From positions 79,206,097 to 79,270,096 of the forward strand of contig CM037590.1 of the NCBI GenBank assembly GCA_021018995.1: a DNA stretch of 64,000 bases, read 5' to 3'. Numbering within the stretch: the first letter of the stretch is position 1; the number at the start of each line of letters is the position of its first letter. The position numbers and the translations under genes are program-made. The notes below the pieces were generated by a model. It was not told the origin of the DNA. It worked only from the letters and a program-made list of their open reading frames with translations, and made no database searches. Of the stretch, positions 12,617 through 22,811 are shown in pieces. Origin of the DNA: Chloranthus sessilifolius (lineage: Eukaryota > Streptophyta > Magnoliopsida > Chloranthales > Chloranthaceae).

Positions 12617-13484
12617 GCAGGCAGATCCTGCCAATGGAATAGTTAACCTAAGTGCAGCAAAATCATTTGAGTAATATGGAAATGGAATCATGTTCACTGG
12701 AGAATCAGAAAAATAATGAAATTCAAAATTTTTTCCAGACTTTAGGCATTACAAACTTTTAAAATTTCACATTTCCATGAGATCACTAAGGAAACTTACT
12801 TGTATCAGCACTTAGTGAATCATTAGAGAGAGAAAAAGGTAAGGACATACTTAAGAATTCAAAGGAAGACCATAACCAGTGAGATTTGGGCCTATACAAA
12901 AAATTTTCCTTGAGGAGTGACTAAGGCAATTTCTTCTAGCACTAAGGAATGGCTGAGTCACTGTGCTCACTAGAAGTTAGGCAACTCCAAATTGAAACAA
13001 CTGACAGCATTCATGAGACTTAGGAAAGGATCAAGGCCTTCTCTTGGACAGTTTGAGCCTAAATAGACCAACCTTAAGCAATTGCCCTTGTCCATACCCC
13101 CTTTGAGCCATAAATCCTAAATTTCTCTAAAAATACACCTGAGTACTTGCACCTGAACCTATGTATCTTATTTAACCTTACCCTCACTCTGAGAATTCAG
13201 AAGGTAAAGGAACAAGAGTTGAAGATGGACTAGCTATGGTCAACATTAGGTGAGTAAAGAAGAAGTACCTCAAATTCTGGCAGTATGGTAACTGAGAAAA
13301 TGGTGGCATTTCAGAAAAGTAAAAACAAAATAAAAAGAAGAAAAATACATAAAAAAAAAGAAACAAAAACAATAATGAAGAAGAGTAAGAGAGGAGTCAA
13401 GAGGAAAATTTCATTGAAAAAATTGAAATTAAGAAGAGAAACTGATCACTTCAAATCTGAAAACCTCAAAGAAGATGAAAGGAG
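12617..13484 (+). other. Element B 3' non-coding region
   Basis: No gene is seen. The sequence is co-linear with the minus strand of C (about 29000 down to 28140) and contains GAATTCAGAAGGTAAAGG and Lys-codon-like A-rich runs. Homology with C stops abruptly after GGAGCT near 13482. The following bases are LTR U3, so about 0.8 kb of C-like sequence including the 3' polypurine tract and the LTR start is missing from B. Confidence 0.6.
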
Positions 13485-15570
13485 CTACGGAATGCAAATG
13501 ACAAGAGAACCTGTCGTGCAGTTCAAAAAAGCCTCAAAGCTATCGCGAGGATCCTCACGAAGTTCCATTAAGAAGTGAACTTCTCGCGCAGTTCTCGCGC
13601 TGTTCAAGAAGAAAGCCGCCTCGCGAAGACCAGAGTAAGCCTCGTAAAGACCAGAGTAAACCTCATGAAGATCTATTGTGAAATGGAATGCTCACGCAGT
13701 TCCCGCGCTATTCACAAGTAGCAATCCAATTGCGCGAAGCCCAATCCAGCGAGAGCTTAACTATCTACCTCGCGACTGCTCAAAGCATCAAGAAGCTGTA
13801 ACCCCGCGACGTCTGAAGTTTTAATGCTAACTCATCCTCGCGAAGTCAGTGCTACCACGCGACAGGTCAGGGAATCGACTGCAACCTGGCGAAGCTCTGA
13901 ACTCCAACTTCCATCATTCTGTAGAGGACATTCTGGGGATTTTTGGCGATTAGGGCACGCACCACCCATTCTCAAATCTCTGTGCATGCACCCCGAGGCA
14001 TCCAAGGATCATTAATAGGCCATGTGGCTTCGCTAAAATTAGGGTTTCCTAACCCTAATGCGCTGCCACACCCACTGCTATATAAACCTAAGCTTGGTTT
14101 AGGTTTAGAGGACCTTTCTTTTTAGACTTAAAATGCCCGGAAGAGCTCAGACCTTATCACTGATAAGGGATCTAAGATCGTTTCCTTATCTGTTCTTTTG
14201 TAGTTGTAAGTAGTTTTCCTTTTTCTTTTTCTTCTCTCCATGGCCCAGCACTTGCTGGCTATGCCTATGTATGTTTATTGAGATTAGATTAATGGAATTT
14301 GTGATTGGGTGTTGTACTTTAATAGGATTCGTGTGTTTGTGAGCTGCTCTGTGCAAGGCTGTTGCCTTGTGATCCGCCATTGCTTTGGCTGTGATTCAAA
14401 GTAATGGAGGACTGATTCTAAGGACCCATTCAGATCCAAGTGACCTGTGTGTCTATGCTATCATGGTCCGATACAGTCTTAGCCCCACCACAGGACCCAC
14501 TAGATCTGAAATCCCCATGGAAGCCTGAGCTGGTAGCCTTGTGACCATGGTGGTGGCAGCAATATTCTTGTTTTGTTTTAGGCTCCGTGAGGAGGATAGC
14601 CTCTGGGATAGTCTGTGACCATTCAAGTGAACAGGTTATAGCCTTAGGGTGAATCCAATCCGCCTATCCAAAATGGATCCTTTTTCTCCGAGCCTGAGTT
14701 TGTAGCCTGGTAGGAGATTGTACAAAGGCAGACTCCCCTATATTAGTATAGACCCGCCATCAGATGTTAGATCTGATATGGGTATGGAGATTGTAGGCTT
14801 GTGACTGGACCATTGTAGTCCCACTCAAGCAATGGACAACTAGATCTAAGGTTGTACTCAATCTCTTGCTGGTTCTATGTGTTTGGGCTATCATAGTCCT
14901 ATACAGCCTTAGCCCCACACATAGAGCTTTAGAGGTTGAGGTTCCCTATGGATTCCTGAGCTTGTAGCCTGGATGAAGTAGTGCCTACAATGATTAACTT
15001 GTTTTGACCCATCTCTGGATTGTGGTTCCCCTATGGGATAGTCTGTGACCATTTAAGTGGACAAGTTATAACCTTAAGGGATTGGATCATGACACAGGGA
15101 TGAGTTGGATTCTTTCTCCTCTTTGGTGATAATGTAGTCATTGGACAGGATTTCTATACCAGCAGACCTGGATCTGAGTCATAAATTCCAGTAGATCTGA
15201 ACCCCATAGCATACTTCTCACCCTTTTATATTTATTTTCCCATACTCCATCCATCTTCTCAACCCTTTCTGTAGTTAATTCATTAGGCTACCTTAGGATA
15301 CTTAGAATAAGTGACCCTAAACTCCCTTCCTTTTAGGACTGCCAGATCTATAGTCAGATCTGAAGGGACTACTAGAGATGGCTCCCTTGGAGCCGTAGAT
15401 CACTTTTCCCTGTGGGACAAACTCTTACTTATCAAAACTTGCTACAAATGGACCCTGTATCTTGCAGGTCTAGGATATCTTAGTTGTGCTGATTTCATCC
15501 CCTAGTTTACTTTGATTTTAAATTGCTTTTACCACCAACAAATAAAGTAAGTACATCTGGGGTCGCAACA
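13485..15570 (+). repeat. Element B 3' LTR, lacking its 5' end
   Basis: The U3 part (13500-13910) is rich in CGCGA-type motifs. A TATA box TATATAAA is at 14079-14086, just ahead of CCTAAGCTTGG as in the LTRs of C and D. The R/U5 part (14150-15570) follows the C and D LTRs in reverse order and ends TCGCAACA. The expected start TGTTAAGACC is absent. The right flank (ATAGG) would be the target duplication. Confidence 0.8.
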
Positions 15571-16094
15571 ATAGGTGTGAACAGAAGCCTCGACCCTAAG
15601 GTACAATTTATGAGGACAAATGACCATCCTGCGGATACCCAGACACAAGTGCGTACATTCAACAGGGACACCGTGCCTATACAAGTTTTAAGCCTGTGTA
15701 AAAGGAAATAAAAGGGAATGAGCCCTTCGATCTGTATGTTTGCACATAGTTTGGTTGGTTGTAATTTCATTTTTGACGGGTCAGTTTCAACTGAAAATAG
15801 ACTTTTCGAATGGTATGAAGTCGGGTGTACTCTTGGTCAGCATAGATCAAAAGGTGGATGATCAGAGCCAATGCTTGGAAGGCGGGGTCAATCTACACAA
15901 GATTTTAACTACATAACAAAAGGTTATTATCCCGAACCTTCCTCTTCTTTTTTTTCTTCTTTTTTCTTTTTTTTTTCTTCTTTTCTCTTTTTTTTTGCAC
16001 ATGTCAGTTCGAGACTTTTAGCATGCTCAAACTGTTATTATTTTTGCATGTATCCTTAGGCAGATCAACCTGCCATGTTGATACACCTTAAGGA

Positions 16095-16450
16095 CATGTG
16101 CATTACAATGATAGGTCCTTGGTTTGCCTACTGGATCGGGTCTTGCCTCCTGTTAGAGAAGATTTTGGGCTAGGTTTATGTTCCCAGGAGCAACCGGTGA
16201 TGGATGAGCTTATTTGTCTGCCGGATCAGGCCCTGACTCCTGGGGAATGTTTAGGGAACAGTGACCGGGGATGGGTAAAATTATCTGCCTACCGGATCAG
16301 GTCTCGCCTCCTGGGGATGCGTGGTCTTGTTCTTTAAACAAAATAGACCTAGATATTTTTTTTAGGAAAGTGGGCTCGAAGGCGGGTTCCTGATGACCGG
16401 GGATAAACATGACCAGCATTTTACTTGCCGGATCAGGCATGAGGTGTCCT
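16095..16450. repeat. Degenerate tandem repeat in element E
   Basis: Three to four diverged units of roughly 70-130 bases. Each contains a stretch like CCGGATCAGG followed by CGCCTCCTGGGG and a second stretch like TGACCGGGGATG. Unit cores start near 16127, 16218, 16288 and 16424. Non-coding. A repeat of similar style, though of different sequence, lies behind the DUF7745-like gene (51610-51800). Confidence 0.6.
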
Positions 16451-16875
16451 TGTGTAAAACAGGGTTTGAGAATTTTCGGGTGAACCCGATCATTCCGAAT
16501 TGATTTAACACGACTCTCGGAGTGGGGCAAACAGGCGTTGTGACGGTCTTTTGAGAACTAGTATTGTGTTTCGGCATTTTTCCTTTTTCTCTCTCTTTTT
16601 TTTTGTTGTTATTTCATGTGAATCTCTTCTTTTTTTTTAATGCAATTTTTTTTTTTTTTTTGATTTTATAATTTTATGGGAGCACTCGGTGGGCGCTTAA
16701 AGATCTAGATCCATTTATTGTAGCACGGTCCCTTTAGGCCAATCTAAGGGAGCTTGAAGGGCCATTTGGGGATGCGTGCACCATCGCCTGGTGATATGTG
16801 GGCTTCTAAGAGGGGCCGGGCCTAGATCCGGGGCATACAAAGGGCCTGTCGGGTCATCAAAGCCAAAAATTGGTT
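16451..16875. other. Non-coding T-rich spacer upstream of the PMD gene
   Basis: Contains T runs (16580-16665) and no recognisable gene. The layout of T runs then a 47-bp-period palindrome array repeats at 48740-49147 ahead of the next antisense gene. Confidence 0.5.
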
Positions 16876-16944
16876 GGGCTTATATAATATATACGCCTGG
16901 CAAATCTGCAGCGAAAATGGCCGGGCGTATATATTATATACGCC
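16876..16944 (+). promoter_or_regulatory. Palindrome array 1 (two units, 47-bp period), upstream of PMD gene
   Basis: Two 22-bp sites at 16876-16897 and 16923-16944, start to start 47 bp. Site 2 has perfect 10-bp arms GGCGTATATA and TATATACGCC around one central base; site 1 differs at one base of the left arm. The 25-bp spacer begins TGGCAAATCT. Downstream comes CAGGTTTAAAAACTG (about 16959), a possible TATA region, then a pyrimidine-rich leader. The same order occurs at 49079 (array 2). The role is inferred from position. Confidence 0.7.
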
Positions 16945-16989
16945 TCACCAAAATCTGGCAGGTTTAAAAACTGCTCGAGCCCGAGCACA

Positions 16990-17614
16990 AAAGGGGCCCT
17001 CCTTTCAAAATTCTATTTTCTTCTCTCCTTCCTTCTCAAGTCCGGGATAGCCCCCTAGGGTTTTTGTGTTTGATTTTTCTTGAGTTCTACCACTGGGAGT
17101 TGCTTGTGCCAATTAAAAGTGTTCACTCTCCGCCAATCTTTAGATCTATTTCCTCTCCTATTGAAGGTAATCACCAACCCCTCCTTCATCTTTCCATTGG
17201 ATTTTGATAATATTTTTTTGTTTGAAATGCATGATGTTCTTCCTTTTTGTGGTGAAAGATTAATGCTTTTTTCAAGTATATGTGATTCCTTATGCCTATG
17301 CTCCTCTTTTTTCATTCATTCATTTTTTTTATTATATCATCATCATTCCTCATTCATATTTTTTTTTCTTCTCTTTTTTCTTATGTTTCTTTCATGATGG
17401 ATTAGTGCATTTCTTCCCTTTTTTCTCTTTTCTTTTTATTTTTTTTTTTTATTTGTTGTTTTTTTTTTTCTTTAGTAACCTTTCCTTATACCGATGTGTT
17501 CCACATTTCCAAGATATCTGGCGACGAAGGGCAAGATCAACAGGAGGGGCCAGATATGGCCTATGGTCCTCATGGGGAGTAGTTTATTGTTTCTCAGCGC
17601 TCTTCTCAACCCTG
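16990..17614 (+). pseudogene. PMD-like gene, 5' part (leader and first coding exon), cut by element D
   Basis: A pyrimidine-rich leader (16990-17160) has a GT that could start an intron near 17168; a T-rich tract ends TTTAG at 17475. The exon after it runs to the insertion point and reads GDEGQDQQEGPDMAYG, and continues across D into 46402 onward as QPWYEM with an in-frame stop. Exon borders here are inferred from GT/AG and the T-rich tract. The gene continues at 46407-48671, where the plant mobile domain itself lies. Confidence 0.5.
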
Positions 17615-17619
17615 GTATG
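17615..17619. repeat. Target site duplication of element D, left copy (GTATG)
   Basis: GTATG immediately before the LTR start TGTTGG at 17620. The identical five bases follow the other LTR end at 46402-46406. Five bases is the usual length for Ty3/gypsy integration. Confidence 0.9.
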
Positions 17620-20098
17620 TGTTGGTTTATTTTAAGTGCTTGCTACTGACTTTATTAAAGGCAGTGATAATAATGGGGTAAATGAAAAATGAGTGAAAGG
17701 TAGAGTGATGATTACGGAGCAGCAAGTCTAAAATATGCACAGTCCTACAAGATACAAGGCCTGTTGTAGCAAGTTTTGATAAGTAAGAGTTTGTCCCACA
17801 GGGAAGTTGATCTAAAGTTCCAAGGGAGCTATCCTTAGTAGGCTCTCCAGATCTGACTACAAATCTGGTAATCCTAAATGGAAGGGGATTTAAAGTCACT
17901 ATAATCTAAATCCTAAGGCAACTTACTGTTTAGATTACAGAAATGGTTAAGAAGAGTGGTGGAGTGAGAAAATAAATATAAAAGGGTGAGAAGTATGTTA
18001 TTAGGTACAGATCTGATGGGGTCTTGTAGCTCAGACTCAGATCTGTTGCTATAGAAATCTTGTCCAATGGCTACATTATCACCAAAGAGGAGAAAGAATC
18101 TAACTCACTCCTGTGCCATGATCCAATCCCTTAAGGCTATAACCTGTCCACTCAAATGGTCACAGACTATCCAATAGGGGAACCACAATCCAGAGATGAG
18201 TCAGAACAACTTTACCATTATAGGCACTACTTCATCCAGTCTACAAGCTTAAGAATCCATAGGAACCTCATCCTCTAAAGTTATGTGTGTGGGGCTAGGC
18301 CTACAAAGTGCACGAGCCTGGACACACTGGACCAGCAAGAGTTTGAGTATTAGCTTTTAAGCATGGCTGATCACTGCTTTAGAAAGACTACAGTGATCCA
18401 ATCACAAGCCTACAATCTCTACAGCCAACTCAGATCTGTAATCTGATGGTGGATCTATTCAACTATAGGGGAGTCTGTCGCTGCACAATCTCTCACAAGG
18501 CTACAAGCACAAGTGCAAAGAAGAAGAATCTGTCTTAGTTCCATGAATTGGCCTCACCCTAGGGCTATAATCTGTCCACTTGAATGGTCACAGACTATCC
18601 ACAGAGGCTATCCTCCTCACAAAGGTCTAAAACAGAATAAGAACATTGCTGTCGCCACCATGTTCACAAGGCTACAAGCACACGTTCCCATGGGGATTCA
18701 GATTTAGTGGGTCCTGTGGTGGGGGAAGGCCTGCAAAGTGCCTAACCTGGACACACAGGTCACTAAGATCTAAATAATACCTTAGAAGCAATCCTTCATT
18801 GCTTATAAAACAACTTAGCAATGGAGGATCTCAAGGCAGCAGCCTTGTACAACACAACTCACATTAAAAATAACATCCCATACATGCAACAGATCCTATT
18901 ACAAAAATTCCATTAAAATCTATACCAGATAATCATACAAAAGGCATAGCCAGCAAGTGCTAGACTATGGAGAGAAAGAAAAAGGAAAAAGAAAAATCCT
19001 AAACCCTAACCTTAGCCTACTGTAATTCTACAGTTGGTTTCAAGAAGAAGCACAGAAGTTAAGTCCCAAAGAGATCCCTTAAACCTAAGCTAGGCTTAGG
19101 CTTATATAGCAATCGGTTCTCTCACAATTAGGGTTAGAAAAACCCTAATTTCATTAATGCAATTATGACCCATTCTAGTCCCTTGGATGCTTCGGGGCGT
19201 GTGCATGGAGATTAGAGCATTGGAGTGTGTGCCCTAACAGCTGGAGATTCCCAAATTGCCCTTGCAGAAGTGGAGAAAAGTTTAGAATCCGATCCTCACT
19301 CGGTAGAAACGATTTCAGATCTTTCCGTGTGGTAGAATTGGCATCGCGGGGTTAAATTGACTTGAAGTTCATGCAGTCGTGGGATTTACATCTTGGTCAT
19401 CGCGGGGCACTAATGGCTGTCGCGAGATTCCTCTTTCAGCTTTGAATGGCGCGGGGATTGCTTGCGCGGTTCATCCCTTGGTGAATCTCGCGACAGATCT
19501 TCACAAAGAAGCAGTGTTCAAGAGTTTCTGGGTCGCACGAGATTCATTGAAGATCTGTATCTCGCGGCCACTGTGCGACAGCTGCGTGCAGGAATACCTG
19601 AAGCTCTCTCTTCTGAATGAGTCACACGAAGCTTAACGGTTCCTCTTTTGAGCTGTGTGAGACTGCACGAATGCTTTCGATTGAGCCTTGCGAGTACCTC
19701 GCAAAGTCAGCTTTTCAATTCTTTCTGACACCAAACCACGCGAGAATGGCGCGAAGACTGTGTGACCAGTTGTTGTGCTTCCTCCAGAAGCCCGCGACAA
19801 TTGCGCGAAGGCTTTATCTCTAGTTCAATTGAACCCTGCGACATTTGCACGAGGCATCCTTCTTGGTTTATTTCTACTTTGATGTGCCTATGCTTTAGCC
19901 AACTCTCTGTCTGGGTTCATCCTTCATTCTGCTAAGGTAGTTCTGGGGCAACAGTGAGCATCTTGGCATGGTTAGGGGTTTATTGGCAGCCGCTGCTTAT
20001 TACCTATAGAATAGACTTAAAACACATTTATTAAATGATTAAGGGCCTAACAGAGATTAAGTTAAGGGGTGAAAAGTAGTACTTTTCAGGTCTTAACA
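17620..20098 (-). repeat. Element D 3' LTR (2479 bp)
   Basis: Plus-strand view TGTTGGTTTATT ... GGTCTTAACA. The TATA box (minus TATATAAG) is at plus 19101-19108, in a block CCTAAGCTAGGCTTAGG shared with the other D LTR. The U3 (19330-19860) is dense in CGCGA/TCGCG motifs. Compared with the 5' copy, many differences are C/T or G/A changes, often in CG. Confidence 0.9.
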
Positions 20099-20110
20099 CA
20101 CCCCCAAACC
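20097..20110 (-). other. Element D 3' polypurine tract
   Basis: The minus strand reads GGTTTGGGGGTGTG, the last TG being the LTR start. Directly adjoins the 3' LTR, the normal place for plus-strand priming. Confidence 0.75.
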
Positions 20111-21694
20111 TAATATTTGCTAGTCCCTTAGCAAAGCTGTAATTAAATGCCACTTTCGTAGGGATCACGGGTACATTTAGCATATGTACCAAGCCTTTTA
20201 AACCCCTAGGTGGTCCCTAGTGGAGGAGTGAAGTCTCCTGAGGGTTTTCAGTGAAGACACCCACAAACTTCACCATTAAAATCAGTTAAGTATAGTGCAG
20301 ATAATGACAACACAGATTCAAATATTTGAAGTTTCATTCCACACCCATTCATCACTTAGAGGAAACTGTAGCAATGTTTGCAGGCCATTTAAAACTTAAA
20401 AGTTAGCATGTGTTTGCCTGACCACTATTCATTTAACATTAGAATTTCAATGTATAAAAATAAGTACTCTACTTGCCTTTAATTCAAAATCCAGGTTGGA
20501 TACTACCCTAATGAGGTTAAAATTCAGACCCAATTCTCACTTGGGCTATTTCTCAATATTAATAACCTGAGGGTGTTCTCATTCTCAACAGCTCAAGAGC
20601 AGTTGCAAACCCCAAATGGGCTGGCAAGCATGAGCATAGGCCAAGCTTCTAATTTCTGACATCTTCAAGGATTTTCACCATAGATTGGGCACTCTTCATC
20701 TCCACATGACAGCTCATTTGACTTTGGATCCACAAGGTCTTTTTTTGAAAGGTTTGTAATGTGGCTTATGGCTGAGGGGTGTAAAGAATAAAAGGGGTAA
20801 AAAGGGAATTCAAATTGAGAAATCAGCAAGGTAAGGAGTGGTTCATGACTTCACAACCTTTATTTAAGCAAAAACTTCATCTTCCTTTTTATATTTCAGA
20901 CTCAAAGTGGCCAGCTTCTCCTCTTTTTCTTAATTTTTTAGATGATGTCCTCTAGATTTCTCTTTCTTTTTCTCTTTTTAGTTCTCTGTTCATTCTTTTG
21001 ATAAATGCCACACAACTGCCCTTGATACACATCTGTTCACAAGTTGCTTTTCTTTCCCTTCCACAGAATATTGGACCATTCTCTGCATCTTTACCTCCTT
21101 CTCCTTTACCTTCTGAATTCTCAGAGTGAGGGTAAGGTTGATATAGGTCATGAGGTTAAGGTGCAAGTGTTCTGCTGTTTGTGAAGGAAAATTATGATTT
21201 TAAGGCTCAACTAGTGTATACAAAAGGCCAGATCTTAAAAGGTTGGATTTTCAGGCTCAAACTGTCCAAATGAGGGCCTTGGATCATTTCCTTAGTTCTC
21301 ATGAGTGCTGTCAATTAGTTTTGATTTGGAGGTGCACAACTTCTAGTGAAGAAGTCTTGATTCAATCGGTCCTTAGAACAGAAATAATGCCAAAAACACT
21401 CTTCAACAGAAAATGTTGGGCACAAATCTCACTAGGTATGGTCATCAAATTTAACCCATGAGGTGTATTTTCATCTGTTTCTCTCCTCTTAGGTTCACTG
21501 AGTACTAACTGACAAAAATTTCTAATACTAGCTTCATGGTGGTGTCAAGATCAACCTTTTTCTGTTTCCAAAAGTCTGCAAAAATATTTAAATTTTTACA
21601 TGTTTCCTCATTGTATCAAGTGGAAATTAGCTTTATTCATCTCAGTTATACCACTATTACTGCACAAAAATTAACTATTTTATTGGCAGATTGC
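20111..21694 (-). other. Element D 3' non-coding region
   Basis: About 1.6 kb without a recognisable gene, homologous throughout to C 27364-29003. It contains AGTCTCCTGAGGGTTTTCAG (20235-20254) and, near 21100-21140, CCTTTACCTTCTGAATTC, both also in C. Its conservation between D, C and partly B suggests a role in the RNA rather than a protein. Confidence 0.6.
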
Positions 21695-21708
21695 CACACC
21701 CCCAAACC
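21695..21708 (-). other. Element D internal polypurine tract-like site
   Basis: The minus strand reads GGTTTGGGGGTGTG, the same 14 bases as the terminal tract, 1.6 kb upstream of it. In this copy TG is followed by GCAATCTGCC instead of LTR sequence. Confidence 0.5.
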
Positions 21709-21912
21709 ATTCGGATCAGTGTCCTCACTAGTTCAGAGGGGATAAAAAGCAGTAGAATCCAATCAGGCAGACAGAAATAAACACAGCAGAAGATAGAGAA
21801 ACGGAAAAAATTAATGCTAAGAACAGTATAGAACGAAAAGAAACTATCATTAAAAAGAAAAATGAAAATGGTAAAAAAAGAGTGTAAAAGAAAAGACTAA
21901 ATGGGGGGGGGA

Positions 21913-22140
21913 TCAAGGGAGAGGCGGTGGAGGAGGGTGTGAGGAAGATGCAGGTGGATCCAATTTTCTCTTTTTCTTCTCCTTCTTCCTCTTTTTCTTT
22001 TCCTCCTTGGTGAGGATCCTCTGAACCTCGCCAAACTCATCCTAGAGAAATTACAAGGGGTCCGGCTCCTTTGGCGGTGGGGGATCTTCCCAGATGGGGT
22101 AGAATTTGATTGGGAACCCGAAGGGGTTGTCATCTGCCAT
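21913..22140 (-). pseudogene. Small Lys-rich ORF found only in element D
   Basis: ATG at 22140 gives MADDNPFGFPIKFYPIWED, then Pro-rich sequence, two in-frame stops (TAA and TAG, near 22040-22055), DEFGEVQRILTKEEKK, a Lys/Arg run and a Pro-rich end with a stop at 21913-21915; about 75 codons. No known family recognised. It lies between the aORF stop (22812) and the internal polypurine tract, in a segment absent from B and C. The basic run could be a nuclear or nucleic-acid-binding signal. Upstream starts exist, but MADDN follows the candidate promoter best. Confidence 0.4.
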
Positions 22141-22311
22141 TTGTGTGAGGAGGTATGGACTTCTAGGGTCAGAACAAGAGGGATGAGATGAAAAGGAGCT
22201 GATGGCCGTTTTAAAAGAGGGGGACGAGAGAACATGAATCGGCGGAATTGAAAATGTGCCCCTTTTCAAACTTGGCAATAAATGAGCGTTGTGTGGGGAA
22301 AGAAGAAACAC

Positions 22312-22500
22312 ACAACGGGTTCTTGGAAAAGAGAATGAGCATTAACTGAAAGTCTTAAAGATAGGCATGGTATTTAAAGGGGTCGGTGTATCGCGCGGGG
22401 ATCCTCGCGAAGAACAATCAGTGATGAGGAGAGTACATTTCTCGCGTAGCTGAGCTAGGGATCTCCGCGAGGTAGCCTGACATGGCTCATTAATTTAAAA
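22312..22500 (-). promoter_or_regulatory. Candidate promoter of the small ORF in element D
   Basis: On the minus strand, CGCGA-type motifs (plus 22388-22475) precede CTTTAAATACC (plus 22370-22380), a TATA-like box, about 230 bases ahead of the MADDN start. This is the same arrangement of CGCGA cluster, TATA and leader as ahead of the aORF. Inferred from layout only. Confidence 0.4.
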
Positions 22501-22811
22501 AAGAAGCCATTGAAATCCCTGAGACAGGTATTTGCACAGATTTATTCAGCCACCATCTACATCTATCCTCCACATGGATTACTATTGCAAAGAAACATAG
22601 CCTCCCTCAACTCATCGCCCAAGAATGGCAAAAAGAACAAAATGAAAACTAGCCAACAAACAGAAAGAAACACACAGATCATAGCAAGAGACAAAAACCA
22701 AAAATATTCTATTAAGTGGTAAAAGATGTACAAACATAGTTACAAGAAACAAAACCTAATATACATTCTAAAAGCTAGGACCTAATCTGAACTCGAATCT
22801 GTGTAGAAATC
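22501..22811 (-). other. Non-coding spacer behind element D aORF
   Basis: A-rich sequence between the aORF stop and the candidate promoter of the small ORF. No gene or clear signal seen. Confidence 0.4.

Larger units (their letters stand above)
6597..15570 (+). mobile_element. Element B: pol-less Athila-like element with gag and additional ORF
   Basis: Plus strand: gag (6607-7840), a short junction, a promoter-like region, a long aORF (8700-12372), 3' non-coding sequence and a 3' LTR ending TCGCAACA at 15570. No protease, RT, RNase H or integrase is present; gag passes directly into the region that lies behind integrase in D. The 5' LTR and primer site are left of the inserted element A and outside the window. 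Co-linear with element C, which sits on the other strand. Its right edge abuts element E (15571 onward). Confidence 0.82.
15571..17614 (-). mobile_element. Element E, left piece: antisense-gene region of Tat/Ogre-like element
   Basis: This piece joins 46407 onward when element D and one GTATG copy are removed. It carries the promoter region and first exon of the PMD gene, which lies on the plus strand, antisense to E's pol. From 15571 to about 16090 no gene is seen. E's 3' LTR must lie further left, beyond B and outside the window. Assignment rests on the perfect target duplication around D and on the paired promoter modules at 16876 and 49079. Confidence 0.7.

Noticed and set aside
13184..13372. 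Phe-rich ORF that looks like a membrane protein (minus strand)
   Set aside because: Produced by A-rich sequence in the 3' non-coding region of B; the homologous region in C has no such frame. No env-like gene is supported.
17080..17635. Phe/Ser-rich plus-strand ORFs at 17080-17635
   Set aside because: Low-complexity T-rich sequence of the candidate PMD leader intron; composition, not coding.
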